64,000 nt of DNA from Gardnerella vaginalis (GTDB lineage Bacteria; Actinomycetota; Actinomycetes; Actinomycetales; Bifidobacteriaceae). Position 1 is the first letter of the stretch; each line of letters begins with the position of its first letter. The position numbers and the translations under genes are program-made. This document shows, piece by piece, positions 46,364 through 54,500 of this stretch. The stretch covers positions 930,001-994,000 of the forward strand of contig NZ_JBETXJ010000002.1 of the NCBI RefSeq assembly GCF_040427915.1, read 5' to 3'. The notes beneath the pieces were generated by a model. That model was not told where the DNA came from. It saw only the letters and a list, made by a program, of their open reading frames with translations, and did not search any database.

Positions 46364-46643
46364 TAAAACTATTCACGCTATAGTTGCCTCAACATTTGTA
46401 AATATTTATCAATAGTTATCTGAATTTGTCAATGTTTGTCAATGTTTGCCAACACTGTCAATACTTGACTTATAAACATTTGTTATTTTTTACGTTTTTC
46501 AGTCATAAATAATCACCTATATGCAACTTTTTAGCTGTATTTACTTGCAATTGTGCGTTATTTATATAATAATAAAGCACAAAAGCAAGTTTTTTATAAG
46601 CGTTTATTATCTATAAATTGATAATTCTTTAATAGGTTGGTAT
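46364..46643. other. AT-rich gap before the accessory island
   Basis: No gene is seen. It contains short repeats of the type TTTGTCAATG/TTGCCAACACTGTCAATACTTGAC around 46430-46470. It marks the change from the suf cluster to the island genes. Confidence 0.5.
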
Positions 46644-47270
46644 GTGACGGTGAAAGTAAAGTCGGATAAAAAGAGAACAAATATTAGTGAAATTAAAAGA
46701 ATTGTTAAGAAAAATAACGGTATTATCACGGCAAAAGAAGTTTCTTCCGCAGGAATTGACTCTTGGTATCTAACTAGCATGGTCAAAAATAATGATTTGG
46801 AAAGAGTTGCGCGCGGCGTGTATTTCGATAGCAATTCAAATAATTATGATGAACTTTATTTTTTCCAGCTTCGTAATAAAGCTTGCATATGTTCTTACCA
46901 AACTGCCTTGTATTTGCATAATCTTACAGATCGCATGCCGTTTATAAACGAAGTTACGGTATGTCAGGGATATAACACGTGGCGCATAAAAAATGATGTT
47001 GAAGTGCATCAAATTAAAAAAGAATGGTATAAAATTGGTATCACTCAAGTGCGTACGGTTATTGGTAATTATGTGATGGTTTATGATATGGAGCGCACTA
47101 TCTGCGATTTGGTTAGGAATCGTAGGCGTCAGGATTCAGAGATATTTGTTAAGGCTTTGCGTGCGTATGTGAGAAATCCTAAGAAAAATGTACATAGATT
47201 GCGCGAATATGCCAAAAAATTTGGTATTCTTCGGCAAGTTGACGATATTTTGGAGATTCTCGATGAATAA
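46644..47270 (+). CDS. AbiEi-type antitoxin (type IV TA / abortive infection)
   Basis: 208 residues with a GTG start. The N-terminus is a winged-helix domain (ISEIKRIVKKNNGIITAKEVSSAGI, YLTSMVKNNDLERVARGVYF), and the rest matches the AbiEi C-terminal domain (ALYLHNLTDRMPFINEVTV, MERTICDLVRNRRRQDSEIFVKALRAYV). AbiEi represses its own operon and neutralises the nucleotidyltransferase toxin AbiEii. The toxin gene normally overlaps its end; here only a 27-codon stub follows, so the antitoxin is an orphan in this window. Confidence 0.85.
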   Translation: MTVKVKSDKKRTNISEIKRIVKKNNGIITAKEVSSAGIDSWYLTSMVKNNDLERVARGVYFDSNSNNYDELYFFQLRNKACICSYQTALYLHNLTDRMPFINEVTVCQGYNTWRIKNDVEVHQIKKEWYKIGITQVRTVIGNYVMVYDMERTICDLVRNRRRQDSEIFVKALRAYVRNPKKNVHRLREYAKKFGILRQVDDILEILDE

Positions 47271-47346
47271 CAGTAGTAATAAAAGTATTGCAATTAGAGA
47301 TAGTGTTACGCGGCGTTTGCGTAATGCACAAAAGCAGTGTCAGTGA
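47263..47346 (+). pseudogene. Remnant of AbiEii toxin gene (27 codons)
   Basis: An ATG overlaps the last eight bases of the antitoxin gene and opens MNNSSNKSIAIRDSVTRRLR, ending after NAQKQCQ at TGA. The start position and the SIRDR.LRNAQK-like sequence fit the N-terminus of AbiEii proteins (about 300 residues). Only about 110 bases remain before the next gene, so most of the toxin has been deleted. Confidence 0.6.
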
Positions 47347-47457
47347 GCGTAAAAACCAGCATGAAAGTGTGCGATAACCCGATTAAAACTGCGAAAGCTA
47401 TTTTAAATTCATAAATTCATAATCTACAATTCATGTACATTTTGTATAGTTTAATTT

Positions 47458-48117
47458 ATGTTTGCTTATATAGACGATTCTGGTGACTCTGGGTTTAAAT
47501 ACAACAGAGGTTCAACTAGGTATGTCGTGATAGCAGCATGTATTTTCGATACTATTGAAGATATTACTCATACTTGGCAGTTGATTGAAACAGCAAGATG
47601 TGAGGAACAAAATGGAGAATTCTTTCATAGGTATGATCGCGAATTTAAATATAATAAAACGCACCCTAAGCTTAAAGACGTGTTTTTTGATCGCATGAAA
47701 TCAGCTAATTATCACGTACGAGTAATTATTGCAGATAAAACTAAAATTCGTAGTAAAAATTTATTAAGTAAACCTAAGCTACTAAAAAGTTATATGATAC
47801 GTCAACTTTTTACGCACACATTTGGAGCGGTCAGGGAATGTGTTTTGTATATTGATGGGCAGGATACTCGCGCTTTTTCTATTCCTGATACAGATTATCT
47901 AATGAATATAGTTAATAAAATATGTCCAGGAACATTACGCAAGGTTAATTTTGTTGATTCAAAAACAAATCCAATGATTCAATTGGCGGATATGACCGCT
48001 GGAGCTATTCATGCAAAATTAGAAACTGGCAATCCAAAAGCATTAGCGCATTTTAATACTTTTGCTTATAGAACTGATAAGCCGTTGGGAACGTATTGGA
48101 TGTTTACAGATGACTAA
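47458..48117 (+). CDS. DUF3800 protein
   Basis: 219 residues. The DUF3800 pattern is clear: MFAYIDDSGDSGF at the start, FKYNKTHPKLKDVFFDRM, the central VLYIDGQD and the end NFVDSKTNPMIQLADMTAGAIH. The spread Asp residues (IDDSGD, IDGQD, QLAD) suggest an RNase H-like fold with metal-binding acids. Function is unknown; members are often found in mobile or defence-rich regions. TATAGT ends 7 bases before the ATG, suggesting a leaderless message. It lies directly after the AbiE remnant. Confidence 0.82.
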   Translation: MFAYIDDSGDSGFKYNRGSTRYVVIAACIFDTIEDITHTWQLIETARCEEQNGEFFHRYDREFKYNKTHPKLKDVFFDRMKSANYHVRVIIADKTKIRSKNLLSKPKLLKSYMIRQLFTHTFGAVRECVLYIDGQDTRAFSIPDTDYLMNIVNKICPGTLRKVNFVDSKTNPMIQLADMTAGAIHAKLETGNPKALAHFNTFAYRTDKPLGTYWMFTDD

Positions 48118-48342
48118 ATACTTTGTTGTTTGGCGAAAATTCTGTCAAAAATAACGAGTAAAAATTATAGCCCCTCTATTCATTACGTTGTGTAAAGAAA
48201 CGCGCACCAGCGGGTGACTATTCGAGGGACTTCTTAAAATTCTATCAAACTAGAATGATGTTAGCAACATACTGTAGTGCTTGTCGTTTTTAATCTGCGT
48301 GAAATCGGCAACCTTAAGCAAGTTTTTTTATAAGTGAGATAG

Positions 48343-48993
48343 CTAGCGCGCGCATTCGGCCGATTCGAGCGAGTCGTAGTTATACATGCGCACGGTATTC
48401 GTAATAATCATTTGCGTAAGATTTAGATTTTCCGCGCGCAAGTTATTTACAAAACGCTGGTATTTAGCGAAAGTATCGTCAGAATACGTGCTTAATTCTC
48501 CTCTCAAATACGTTTCAAAAGACGTATTTTCTGCTGTATCTTCGCTTGTTTTTAGAACGCGCATTGCAAGACCTAAATGAGGGTAGTGATTTCGAAAATC
48601 ATCTGCCCACTTAACTTGCGTTAAAATAATCTGCTCCTGCGCACTTTTTCTAGGTTCTAAAATCGGCTTAATATAAGGCTTAATTGTGCGTTCAAAAATT
48701 TCCGGCGCAGTAGACTCCATCATTCGCGCATACTTTTCTGTAATCAAATTGCTGCCATCACTATTTGCACGCTCAAGATCTTGCTTATAAGACTTTTGCA
48801 AATCAAGAGGCCAAGTTAAAAATTGGCTCATGCGCATAATGTGGAACGTTTGCCAGTCTCCCTGACAATTTGCGCGTCCACCTTCGTTTTCTGTAAGCTG
48901 AAATTGCTGCCATTCTAGTTTTGTAATTTCTTCTGCAAGATTTTGCGTTTTTGGATTTTGCGTTTTTGGATTTGATAATGAATCGCACATCAT
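48343..48993 (-). CDS. DUF4125 protein
   Basis: 216 residues from the ATG at 48993, which overlaps the stop of the upstream gene (ATGA). After a short repeat NPKTQNPKTQ, the DUF4125 domain runs through LEWQQFQLTENEGGRANCQGDWQTF, FLTWPLDLQKSYKQDL, LITEKYARMMESTAPE, FERTIKPYI and MIITNTVRMYNYDSLES. No catalytic motif is obvious to me. In other genomes this domain occurs with DUF4037, and here it is translationally coupled to such a protein. Role unknown. Confidence 0.8.
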   Translation of the reverse strand: MMCDSLSNPKTQNPKTQNLAEEITKLEWQQFQLTENEGGRANCQGDWQTFHIMRMSQFLTWPLDLQKSYKQDLERANSDGSNLITEKYARMMESTAPEIFERTIKPYIKPILEPRKSAQEQIILTQVKWADDFRNHYPHLGLAMRVLKTSEDTAENTSFETYLRGELSTYSDDTFAKYQRFVNNLRAENLNLTQMIITNTVRMYNYDSLESAECAR

Positions 48994-51050
48994 AAGCTCC
49001 TTAAGCACGTTGCGCGCGAATTAATATGTGCTTCAACATACGGGCGTTGCCATTCTAAAAATGTTTCATTGCAATTGCTCAAGCCTTGATATTTAAGCTC
49101 TTCCACGACTTCGTTGCACACGTTTTGAATGATTTCGTTTATTTTAGATTCGGCTTCACTGCTTCCTTTTCCGCCTTCGCCAAATCCGCTTCCACCAAAG
49201 CATGTTGCGGAACTTAGTCGCATAAGCGATTCAAGTTTATTACACACGTTTGAAAGCCTAGACGCCATTCGCACGCTGAGCTTGCGTAAAGCTGCAAATT
49301 GCCACTTATAATATGGCAAATATCCTGCGCTTATTGGGTTATTTAGCAAAAATACGATTGACGCGCTTGCGTGCACAAACTCGTTTATAGAAAGCCATGC
49401 TGCAGCTCCGTCTTTTCGCGCTAGCATTCGTGGAACATTGTATTGACCTGCTTGAGCCATCATGCCGAGTCTTCTAGAGATTAGTGAGATTCGCACATCG
49501 TCTGGCATGAGTTTAAAACTTTGACGCGTTTTGCTAAATTCTCCAAGTGGGTCTGCAAAAATTTGACCGTTCGTAGCTGCCGCCAATGTTGGCTCGCTTA
49601 GCGAAAGCCACAGATGCGGCTCGTTTTGATTTGGGGCGGTAGCAAATCCTGTTATGTTTTCAAAAAATTCGCTTATGCTAAATACTCCGACTCGCTTGCT
49701 GCTTTCGCATGATTTAGCGCGTGGAGTTTCTTTTCTAGAGCCAAATCCAGCGTATTCTTGTGGAAGAGAATCGTAAGCTGCTTGCAAATCCTCGCCAATT
49801 TCCGCATAGTCTTCATCGGTAAGCCATAAGCAGAATCCTGGTCCAAAATCATGATCGCGAGAAATCTCGTCGTCAAATCCGTAGCATTCTGATCCGTGAC
49901 CGACTAATCCCGATGCAATTCGGTTTTTATATTTTTTAAATTTTGGTAATTCTAGTAGTTGCTTTCCGTAAGTTTGCCAATATAATTTTGCAAGCTGCAT
50001 GCCGTTTTTTATTTTTGGATTATCTTCTGTTTTTATAATTTTATTTGACTCTGGATGCGACTCATCGGTTGCTGGCGACTTTTCCGAATCGTATTGAATC
50101 GCATTCGCCTCGCTTGTAGCTGTAAATTTTTCTGCTGCATCCTGTGCTTGCTGCAGATTCTCCAACGTTATAGCGTATGACTCGCTATCTTTTCCGTAAC
50201 ATTGTGCTATTAAATCTAGAGCTTCACTGTATGCTTTTACAGCGTCGGAATACTCTTTTCGTGCGTATTGAACTTGCGCATATCCAGCTAAAGCAGATGC
50301 ATAATGCGGTTGATTTTGGTTATTTCCATCTTTGTATATTTTTAAACTCATTTGTGCGTGTTCAAAAGCAGAGTTAAGAGTAGCAGATTTGCTGTTAGTG
50401 CTTACGTTAGGCTGCGAGCACTCTTGCAAAATAGCAAGCGCAATATTGGTGTGAGTTGCTGCTATATCTATGTCTGTTGAAGGATTGACACTCGATTTTT
50501 GCAATATGTCCAATGCTTTTTCAAGCTGATCTATTGCTTCTTTAATTTTGCCTGTTTCGCTGTAAAGCATTGAAAGATTGTTGTGAAGGGCAGCGAGTTT
50601 TCTATCGTTTGGTTTTAGTGTTTTCGATGATTCTTTAAGAGCTTGAGAATATATTTCTGCTGCACGATCGTAATCGCCAGCCGCGCGAAGGCTAGTAGCA
50701 GCGTTTATAAGTGTTGTTGTGCCAGCTTCGGTGCCAGATAGTTGCATTTCGTTTGCAATATTTAGAGCGCGATTGATAATTGGTTGATTTTTCGCATGCT
50801 CTCCTCGAGAGCGATAAAATCCCATCAACTCGTTTAACACAGATAGCTGCAATGCTTGAGCGTTTGCTTCTTGTGATTTATCGTATGCGCAATTTGCTTT
50901 TTCTTTAGATTCTTTATTTTGTGTTTCTTTAAGTGCTTCTTCTTGCGATTGGTTTAGCGCATTTAGCAGGTATTTTTCAATTTCTTGCGCGTTTGCGTGG
51001 CTTGCAAACATATTGTCAAGCTCTTTATATAATTGATCTGCTTTTATCAT
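48990..51050 (-). CDS. TPR protein with a DUF4037 nucleotidyltransferase-like domain
   Basis: 686 residues. The first 310 hold five or more tetratricopeptide repeats (for example TTLINAATSLRAAGDYDRAAEIYSQAL, ALHNNLSMLYSETGKIKEAIDQLEKAL, YASALAGYAQVQYARKEYSDAVKAYSEAL). A charged linker with EKSPATDE (323-330) leads to the DUF4037 region: IASGLVGHGSECYGFDDEIS then RDHDFGPGF, with Gly 386-Ser 387 and Asp 399/Asp 401 in the hG[GS]x9-13Dh[DE] pattern of nucleotidyltransferases. A helical C-terminal region follows. The fold suggests transfer of a nucleotide to protein or RNA, but the target is unknown. It is the first gene of the pair with DUF4125. Confidence 0.8.
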   Translation of the reverse strand: MIKADQLYKELDNMFASHANAQEIEKYLLNALNQSQEEALKETQNKESKEKANCAYDKSQEANAQALQLSVLNELMGFYRSRGEHAKNQPIINRALNIANEMQLSGTEAGTTTLINAATSLRAAGDYDRAAEIYSQALKESSKTLKPNDRKLAALHNNLSMLYSETGKIKEAIDQLEKALDILQKSSVNPSTDIDIAATHTNIALAILQECSQPNVSTNSKSATLNSAFEHAQMSLKIYKDGNNQNQPHYASALAGYAQVQYARKEYSDAVKAYSEALDLIAQCYGKDSESYAITLENLQQAQDAAEKFTATSEANAIQYDSEKSPATDESHPESNKIIKTEDNPKIKNGMQLAKLYWQTYGKQLLELPKFKKYKNRIASGLVGHGSECYGFDDEISRDHDFGPGFCLWLTDEDYAEIGEDLQAAYDSLPQEYAGFGSRKETPRAKSCESSKRVGVFSISEFFENITGFATAPNQNEPHLWLSLSEPTLAAATNGQIFADPLGEFSKTRQSFKLMPDDVRISLISRRLGMMAQAGQYNVPRMLARKDGAAAWLSINEFVHASASIVFLLNNPISAGYLPYYKWQFAALRKLSVRMASRLSNVCNKLESLMRLSSATCFGGSGFGEGGKGSSEAESKINEIIQNVCNEVVEELKYQGLSNCNETFLEWQRPYVEAHINSRATCLRSL
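50061..50084 (-). repeat. Dispersed SPAT element, copy 5 (inside TPR-DUF4037 gene)
   Basis: On the minus strand GAAAAGTCGCCAGCAACCGA and four further bases, in frame as EKSPATDE in the linker between TPR and DUF4037 domains. Confidence 0.75.
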
Positions 51051-51210
51051 TTAAGCCACCTTGCTTTTTGCGATTAAATTCCGTTTTGCTCACTACTCAA
51101 TCATACAGAATTATGCGTTTATAAGAGTGTTGTAATGCATGCGAATCCTGTTTTATTTTTTAATGATTTGTGATAAAGAAGATATTTTCTAACTTATTTT
51201 CTGATTTTTC

Positions 51211-51238
51211 TTTCATTTTTTTTTTTAAGAGCTATACT
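51211..51238 (+). promoter_or_regulatory. Promoter-like site with an 11-T tract in the spacer
   Basis: TTTCAT at 51211-51216 and a good -10 box TATACT at 51233-51238 are 16 bases apart; a run of eleven T covers 51216-51226. The surface-protein gene starts 70 bases after the -10. A change in T number would alter the spacer. Confidence 0.5.
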
Positions 51239-51257
51239 TTCGTGCGTTGTATTGCGA

Positions 51258-51277
51258 TTAGCCCGTATACGGGCTAA
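51258..51277 (+). promoter_or_regulatory. Perfect 20-bp palindrome in the leader of the BspA-like gene
   Basis: TTAGCCCGTATACGGGCTAA lies about 20 bases after the -10 box and 30 bases before the start codon. It can be an operator or a hairpin near the 5' end of the mRNA. Confidence 0.7.
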
Positions 51278-51307
51278 CGATGGGATTGTGTAACTCGGAG
51301 GACTTCA

Positions 51308-53776
51308 ATGAGGGGTAGTCTGCATAATAACGTTATTGGTTTGGTTGCTGTTTTTGCGACTATTGCAATGACAATGGAGTTTACTGGCAATGTAGCTAAT
51401 GCTGAAACTGCTAGCGGTGTATCTAAAAGTATATCTAGAACTACTTCTAATACTAAGGTTAGTGAGAGTCCTGAAACAGATGTTACAAAAACTGCAGAAA
51501 GGTCTTCCGCTGAATCTGAACCATCAGCGAGTAACATCTATAATGAATGGGGAACAGCTTCCTCTGGCATTAATTTGAATATTAAACTAGAAAAAAATAA
51601 TGATAAGAATGAAGAAGGAACTCTAACTCTTCATATTAAGCCTGTTGATGATAAGCAAATAGCTCGTATAACTACACAGTTGAAAAACAGTACAGTACAT
51701 GTAAACAACTCAAAGTTCGAATTATCAACTGTTGCTAGCAAAATTACTAAAGTTGTATTTGATAAACAAATTACGATGAGTGTATCTGAGAACATGTTTA
51801 AGGACATGAACAATTTGGAGAGTGTTGAAAATATAAATAACATTAAGTTTAAAGAAGATAAAAGCAAAGATAAAAACCAAGCCGACATTGTTACAACGGC
51901 ATATATGTTTGAGGATTGCACAAAACTTAAACATATTGGTGGTATTGAAAACTGGGATTTAACTAATGTTGTTAATGCTGATGGCATGTTCGACGGATGC
52001 TCTTCTATTGCAACTTTAGACCTAGAAAGCTGGAAAGTTCCTAATTTGGAATTAGCTCAAGGCATGTTTATGAATATGAAAGCTCTGACGACTTTGACGT
52101 TGTTTAAACAAAAAGAAGCCAGTTTAACTCGTATTAATAACATGTTTACGGGTGATCAAAAATTAAACGAACTCAATAATATTGCTGATTTAAAAACATC
52201 AAAGGTAGTTGAATTCTATCAAACATTTGCTAAGACTGGTTTAACTACTTTAGACTTATCTAAATGGGATACTTCCGCAGCAGGAACAGATAAAACCGAA
52301 ACGTTAGGCGGAATGTATGCGATGTTTGCATTAATGCCAAATCTTAAATCGATAAAATTTGGTAAAAAATGGAATACAAGCAATGTAACAAATATGTCTT
52401 CAATGTTTTATAACGATTCCAACTTGAAGTCTATTGATGTGTCTAACTGGAATACTAAAAAAGTCACAGACATGCATTATATGTTTGAAGGATCTGGTAT
52501 TCAATCTTTAAATATTAGCGGATGGACGGTTCCTCAAGGAACTGTAGATATTCCTGATGGTAATGGTAAGACCTATAAAGTAAGTACTTCTTCAAATATG
52601 TTATATACCAATAATTTGCGTGACGTAACATTTCCTCGCGTCAATATTTATTCCTCTATTCCAGTAGGCGTTTGGCGTGATTCCTCTGGAATATCAGGTG
52701 TAAATCCAGGTGAGAATATTGATCTTATTACTAATACAAAATCCTCTAAAAAGTCAAACGAGCCTGCTAAAAGGCCTGTTACTAGTACGAAAACAATTAT
52801 TCGTAAAGTACGAGACTACATTAAAGTAACTTTCAAGACAAGCGGTAAGAATAGTAAAACTGTTAATTGCGTAGCGGATGTATTGCAAGGCAAAGATCCT
52901 GCAACCAAGAAAGCCAATACTTACTCAATTAATGGAATTCAAAACTTTATTAGTTGCAAGCAAGAAGATGCAAATAAAGCTAGTAGGTCTGCTAGTGGTT
53001 CGTTTACTATGACTCTTGCTCAAGTAAAAAGTGCGTTAGGAATTAAATCAGGCGATACTGTTAAGTGGGATATTGATGAAACTCCAGTAGCAAAAAGCAT
53101 TAAAGAGATAGTTCGTGGGCAAGGTGTAAATGCTGTTCACACAGGCATCTTCCATCCTGCAAGAGATAAAGATGCTAAAGATGTAATTGCTAACAATAAA
53201 AAAGAGCAGTCCGATTCTGTTTTTGGTGCCTATATTCTTTTGCCTTGGAAAGATGTTACGTTCACTGCGCATGTGACGCACAATCCATCGAATCCAGGTG
53301 GTGGTTCTAATCCAAGTGGTTCTGATCCGATTAAGGATACGAATCCGATTAAGGATGTGAATCCTGGTTCTAGCCCAGACGGTTCTAATCCAAGTGGTTC
53401 TGATCCGATTAAGGATATGGATTTAGGTAAGGATGTGAATCCTGATTCTTATTCAGACGAAAGCCTATCTGACGCTAATCCTAATCATCAAAATATTTCT
53501 ATTGACTCTACGATTTTGCATAATGGTGGTAATTCTGTAAAAACAAAAGGTATTCGCAATAACACGTATGAAAAGAATATTAAGAAATCTAATAATGATG
53601 GAGAGAAAAATATTGCTGGTCAGGGTCACGAATCTGTGCCTATGCTGGCTCGCACTGGTAGTGTAATTGCTGAATTAAGCATGTATGCGTATGCGGTGAT
53701 GTGCGCTGGAATTGCTGTGTTCGCATGGAAGTGGAATCGTTTTGCTACTTCGCGTGGAAGCCACTTGCGTAAATAA
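51308..53776 (+). CDS. BspA-like (DUF285) surface protein with LPXTG-type anchor
   Basis: 822 residues, start after CGGAGGAC. Signal peptide: NNVIGLVAVFATIAMTMEFTGNVANAE. Residues about 165-440 contain DUF285/BspA leucine-rich units (MFEDCTKLKHIGGIENWDLTNVVNADGMFDGC, MFYNDSNLKSIDVSNWNTKKVTDMHYMF). A second domain with paired Cys follows (VNCVADVL ... ISCKQ), then a repeat tail of NPSGSDPIKD type. The end reads LARTGS, a weak sorting motif, then a membrane segment (MYAYAVMCAGIAVFAW) and basic residues. Such proteins bind host matrix or other bacteria. The sorting motif departs from LPXTG at the second position (Ala for Pro), so anchoring may be less efficient or use another sortase. Confidence 0.83.
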   Translation: MRGSLHNNVIGLVAVFATIAMTMEFTGNVANAETASGVSKSISRTTSNTKVSESPETDVTKTAERSSAESEPSASNIYNEWGTASSGINLNIKLEKNNDKNEEGTLTLHIKPVDDKQIARITTQLKNSTVHVNNSKFELSTVASKITKVVFDKQITMSVSENMFKDMNNLESVENINNIKFKEDKSKDKNQADIVTTAYMFEDCTKLKHIGGIENWDLTNVVNADGMFDGCSSIATLDLESWKVPNLELAQGMFMNMKALTTLTLFKQKEASLTRINNMFTGDQKLNELNNIADLKTSKVVEFYQTFAKTGLTTLDLSKWDTSAAGTDKTETLGGMYAMFALMPNLKSIKFGKKWNTSNVTNMSSMFYNDSNLKSIDVSNWNTKKVTDMHYMFEGSGIQSLNISGWTVPQGTVDIPDGNGKTYKVSTSSNMLYTNNLRDVTFPRVNIYSSIPVGVWRDSSGISGVNPGENIDLITNTKSSKKSNEPAKRPVTSTKTIIRKVRDYIKVTFKTSGKNSKTVNCVADVLQGKDPATKKANTYSINGIQNFISCKQEDANKASRSASGSFTMTLAQVKSALGIKSGDTVKWDIDETPVAKSIKEIVRGQGVNAVHTGIFHPARDKDAKDVIANNKKEQSDSVFGAYILLPWKDVTFTAHVTHNPSNPGGGSNPSGSDPIKDTNPIKDVNPGSSPDGSNPSGSDPIKDMDLGKDVNPDSYSDESLSDANPNHQNISIDSTILHNGGNSVKTKGIRNNTYEKNIKKSNNDGEKNIAGQGHESVPMLARTGSVIAELSMYAYAVMCAGIAVFAWKWNRFATSRGSHLRK
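53300..53460 (+). repeat. Repeat tail in the BspA-like gene
   Basis: The segment coding NPSGSDPIKD(T/M) occurs twice, with NPIKDVNPGS-like units between. It forms a Pro/Ser/Asp stalk near the wall anchor and could vary in length. Confidence 0.7.
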
Positions 53777-53830
53777 GTTTGTTTTTGCAAAACCATTATT
53801 TGCAAGCATCAAAATCGAACGTCGTTATCG

Positions 53831-53970
53831 TTATGTCTCAGTGGAATATGTGGACATATTCGCTGAGGCATAACATTTGAAATGAACACGAAAGCGGACA
53901 TATGTGCTGAGACATGTGATAGAAAATAAAAAAATCTCAGCGGAATATGAGGACATATACGCTGAGACAT
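53831..53970. repeat. Palindromic repeats before tRNA-Pro
   Basis: CTCAGTGGAATATG...CGCTGAG (53837-53867) and CTCAGCGGAATATG...CGCTGAG (53936-53966) are near-identical palindromic units. A partial third unit (GCGGACATATGTGCTGAGACAT, given here in two parts: GCGGACATAT and GTGCTGAGACAT) lies at about 53894-53915. They could also end the surface-protein transcript. Confidence 0.7.
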
Positions 53971-53978
53971 CATAAAAG

Positions 53979-54052
<74 letters not shown>

Positions 54053-54500
54053 ATGTCGATTGTGCGAACTCAATAGAGATTACTCATCGTGAATTCATCT
54101 TACGAATACATGATGCAACTACATGTCGTAATCGCTCATGCAACACTCCGACAACGTGGTTATATTAGCGTGAACTTGCTACAAATTAACAGTGTGTGTC
54201 GTTGTCAAATAAATTCTTTTGAAATTTTATTAAAAATTCGCTTGTATTCTTTTTCGGCTGCATGGTCTCCGCAATATTTGCAAAATGATGTAACTTTTCG
54301 TAAATAATTTTGTATATCTTAATAAAATAATAAAAAGTTTTACTGTAAATGTATTTTTCTTTCGAAAACAGAAAAATATAAATATTTCTATAAAAATGTA
54401 TATTTGTTGCAAAAATGATTAGCGTAATCAATCTATTAGCACAATAAAGTGCATTTGCGACTCGCTTATCTGTATTCCCTAGTAGCTACAATTGGCGTTT
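54053..54500. other. Very AT-rich gap between tRNA-Pro and lysS
   Basis: No gene is supported; short open frames on the minus strand are low-complexity Ile/Phe/Lys-rich. TACAAT at 54487-54492 ends 8 bases before the lysS start and is the likely -10 box. Confidence 0.6.

Noticed and set aside
48118..48342. Possible small RNA between DUF3800 and DUF4125 genes
   Set aside because: Only a weak CCCCTC/GAGGG pairing was seen and no terminator with a clear U-run; not enough to call.
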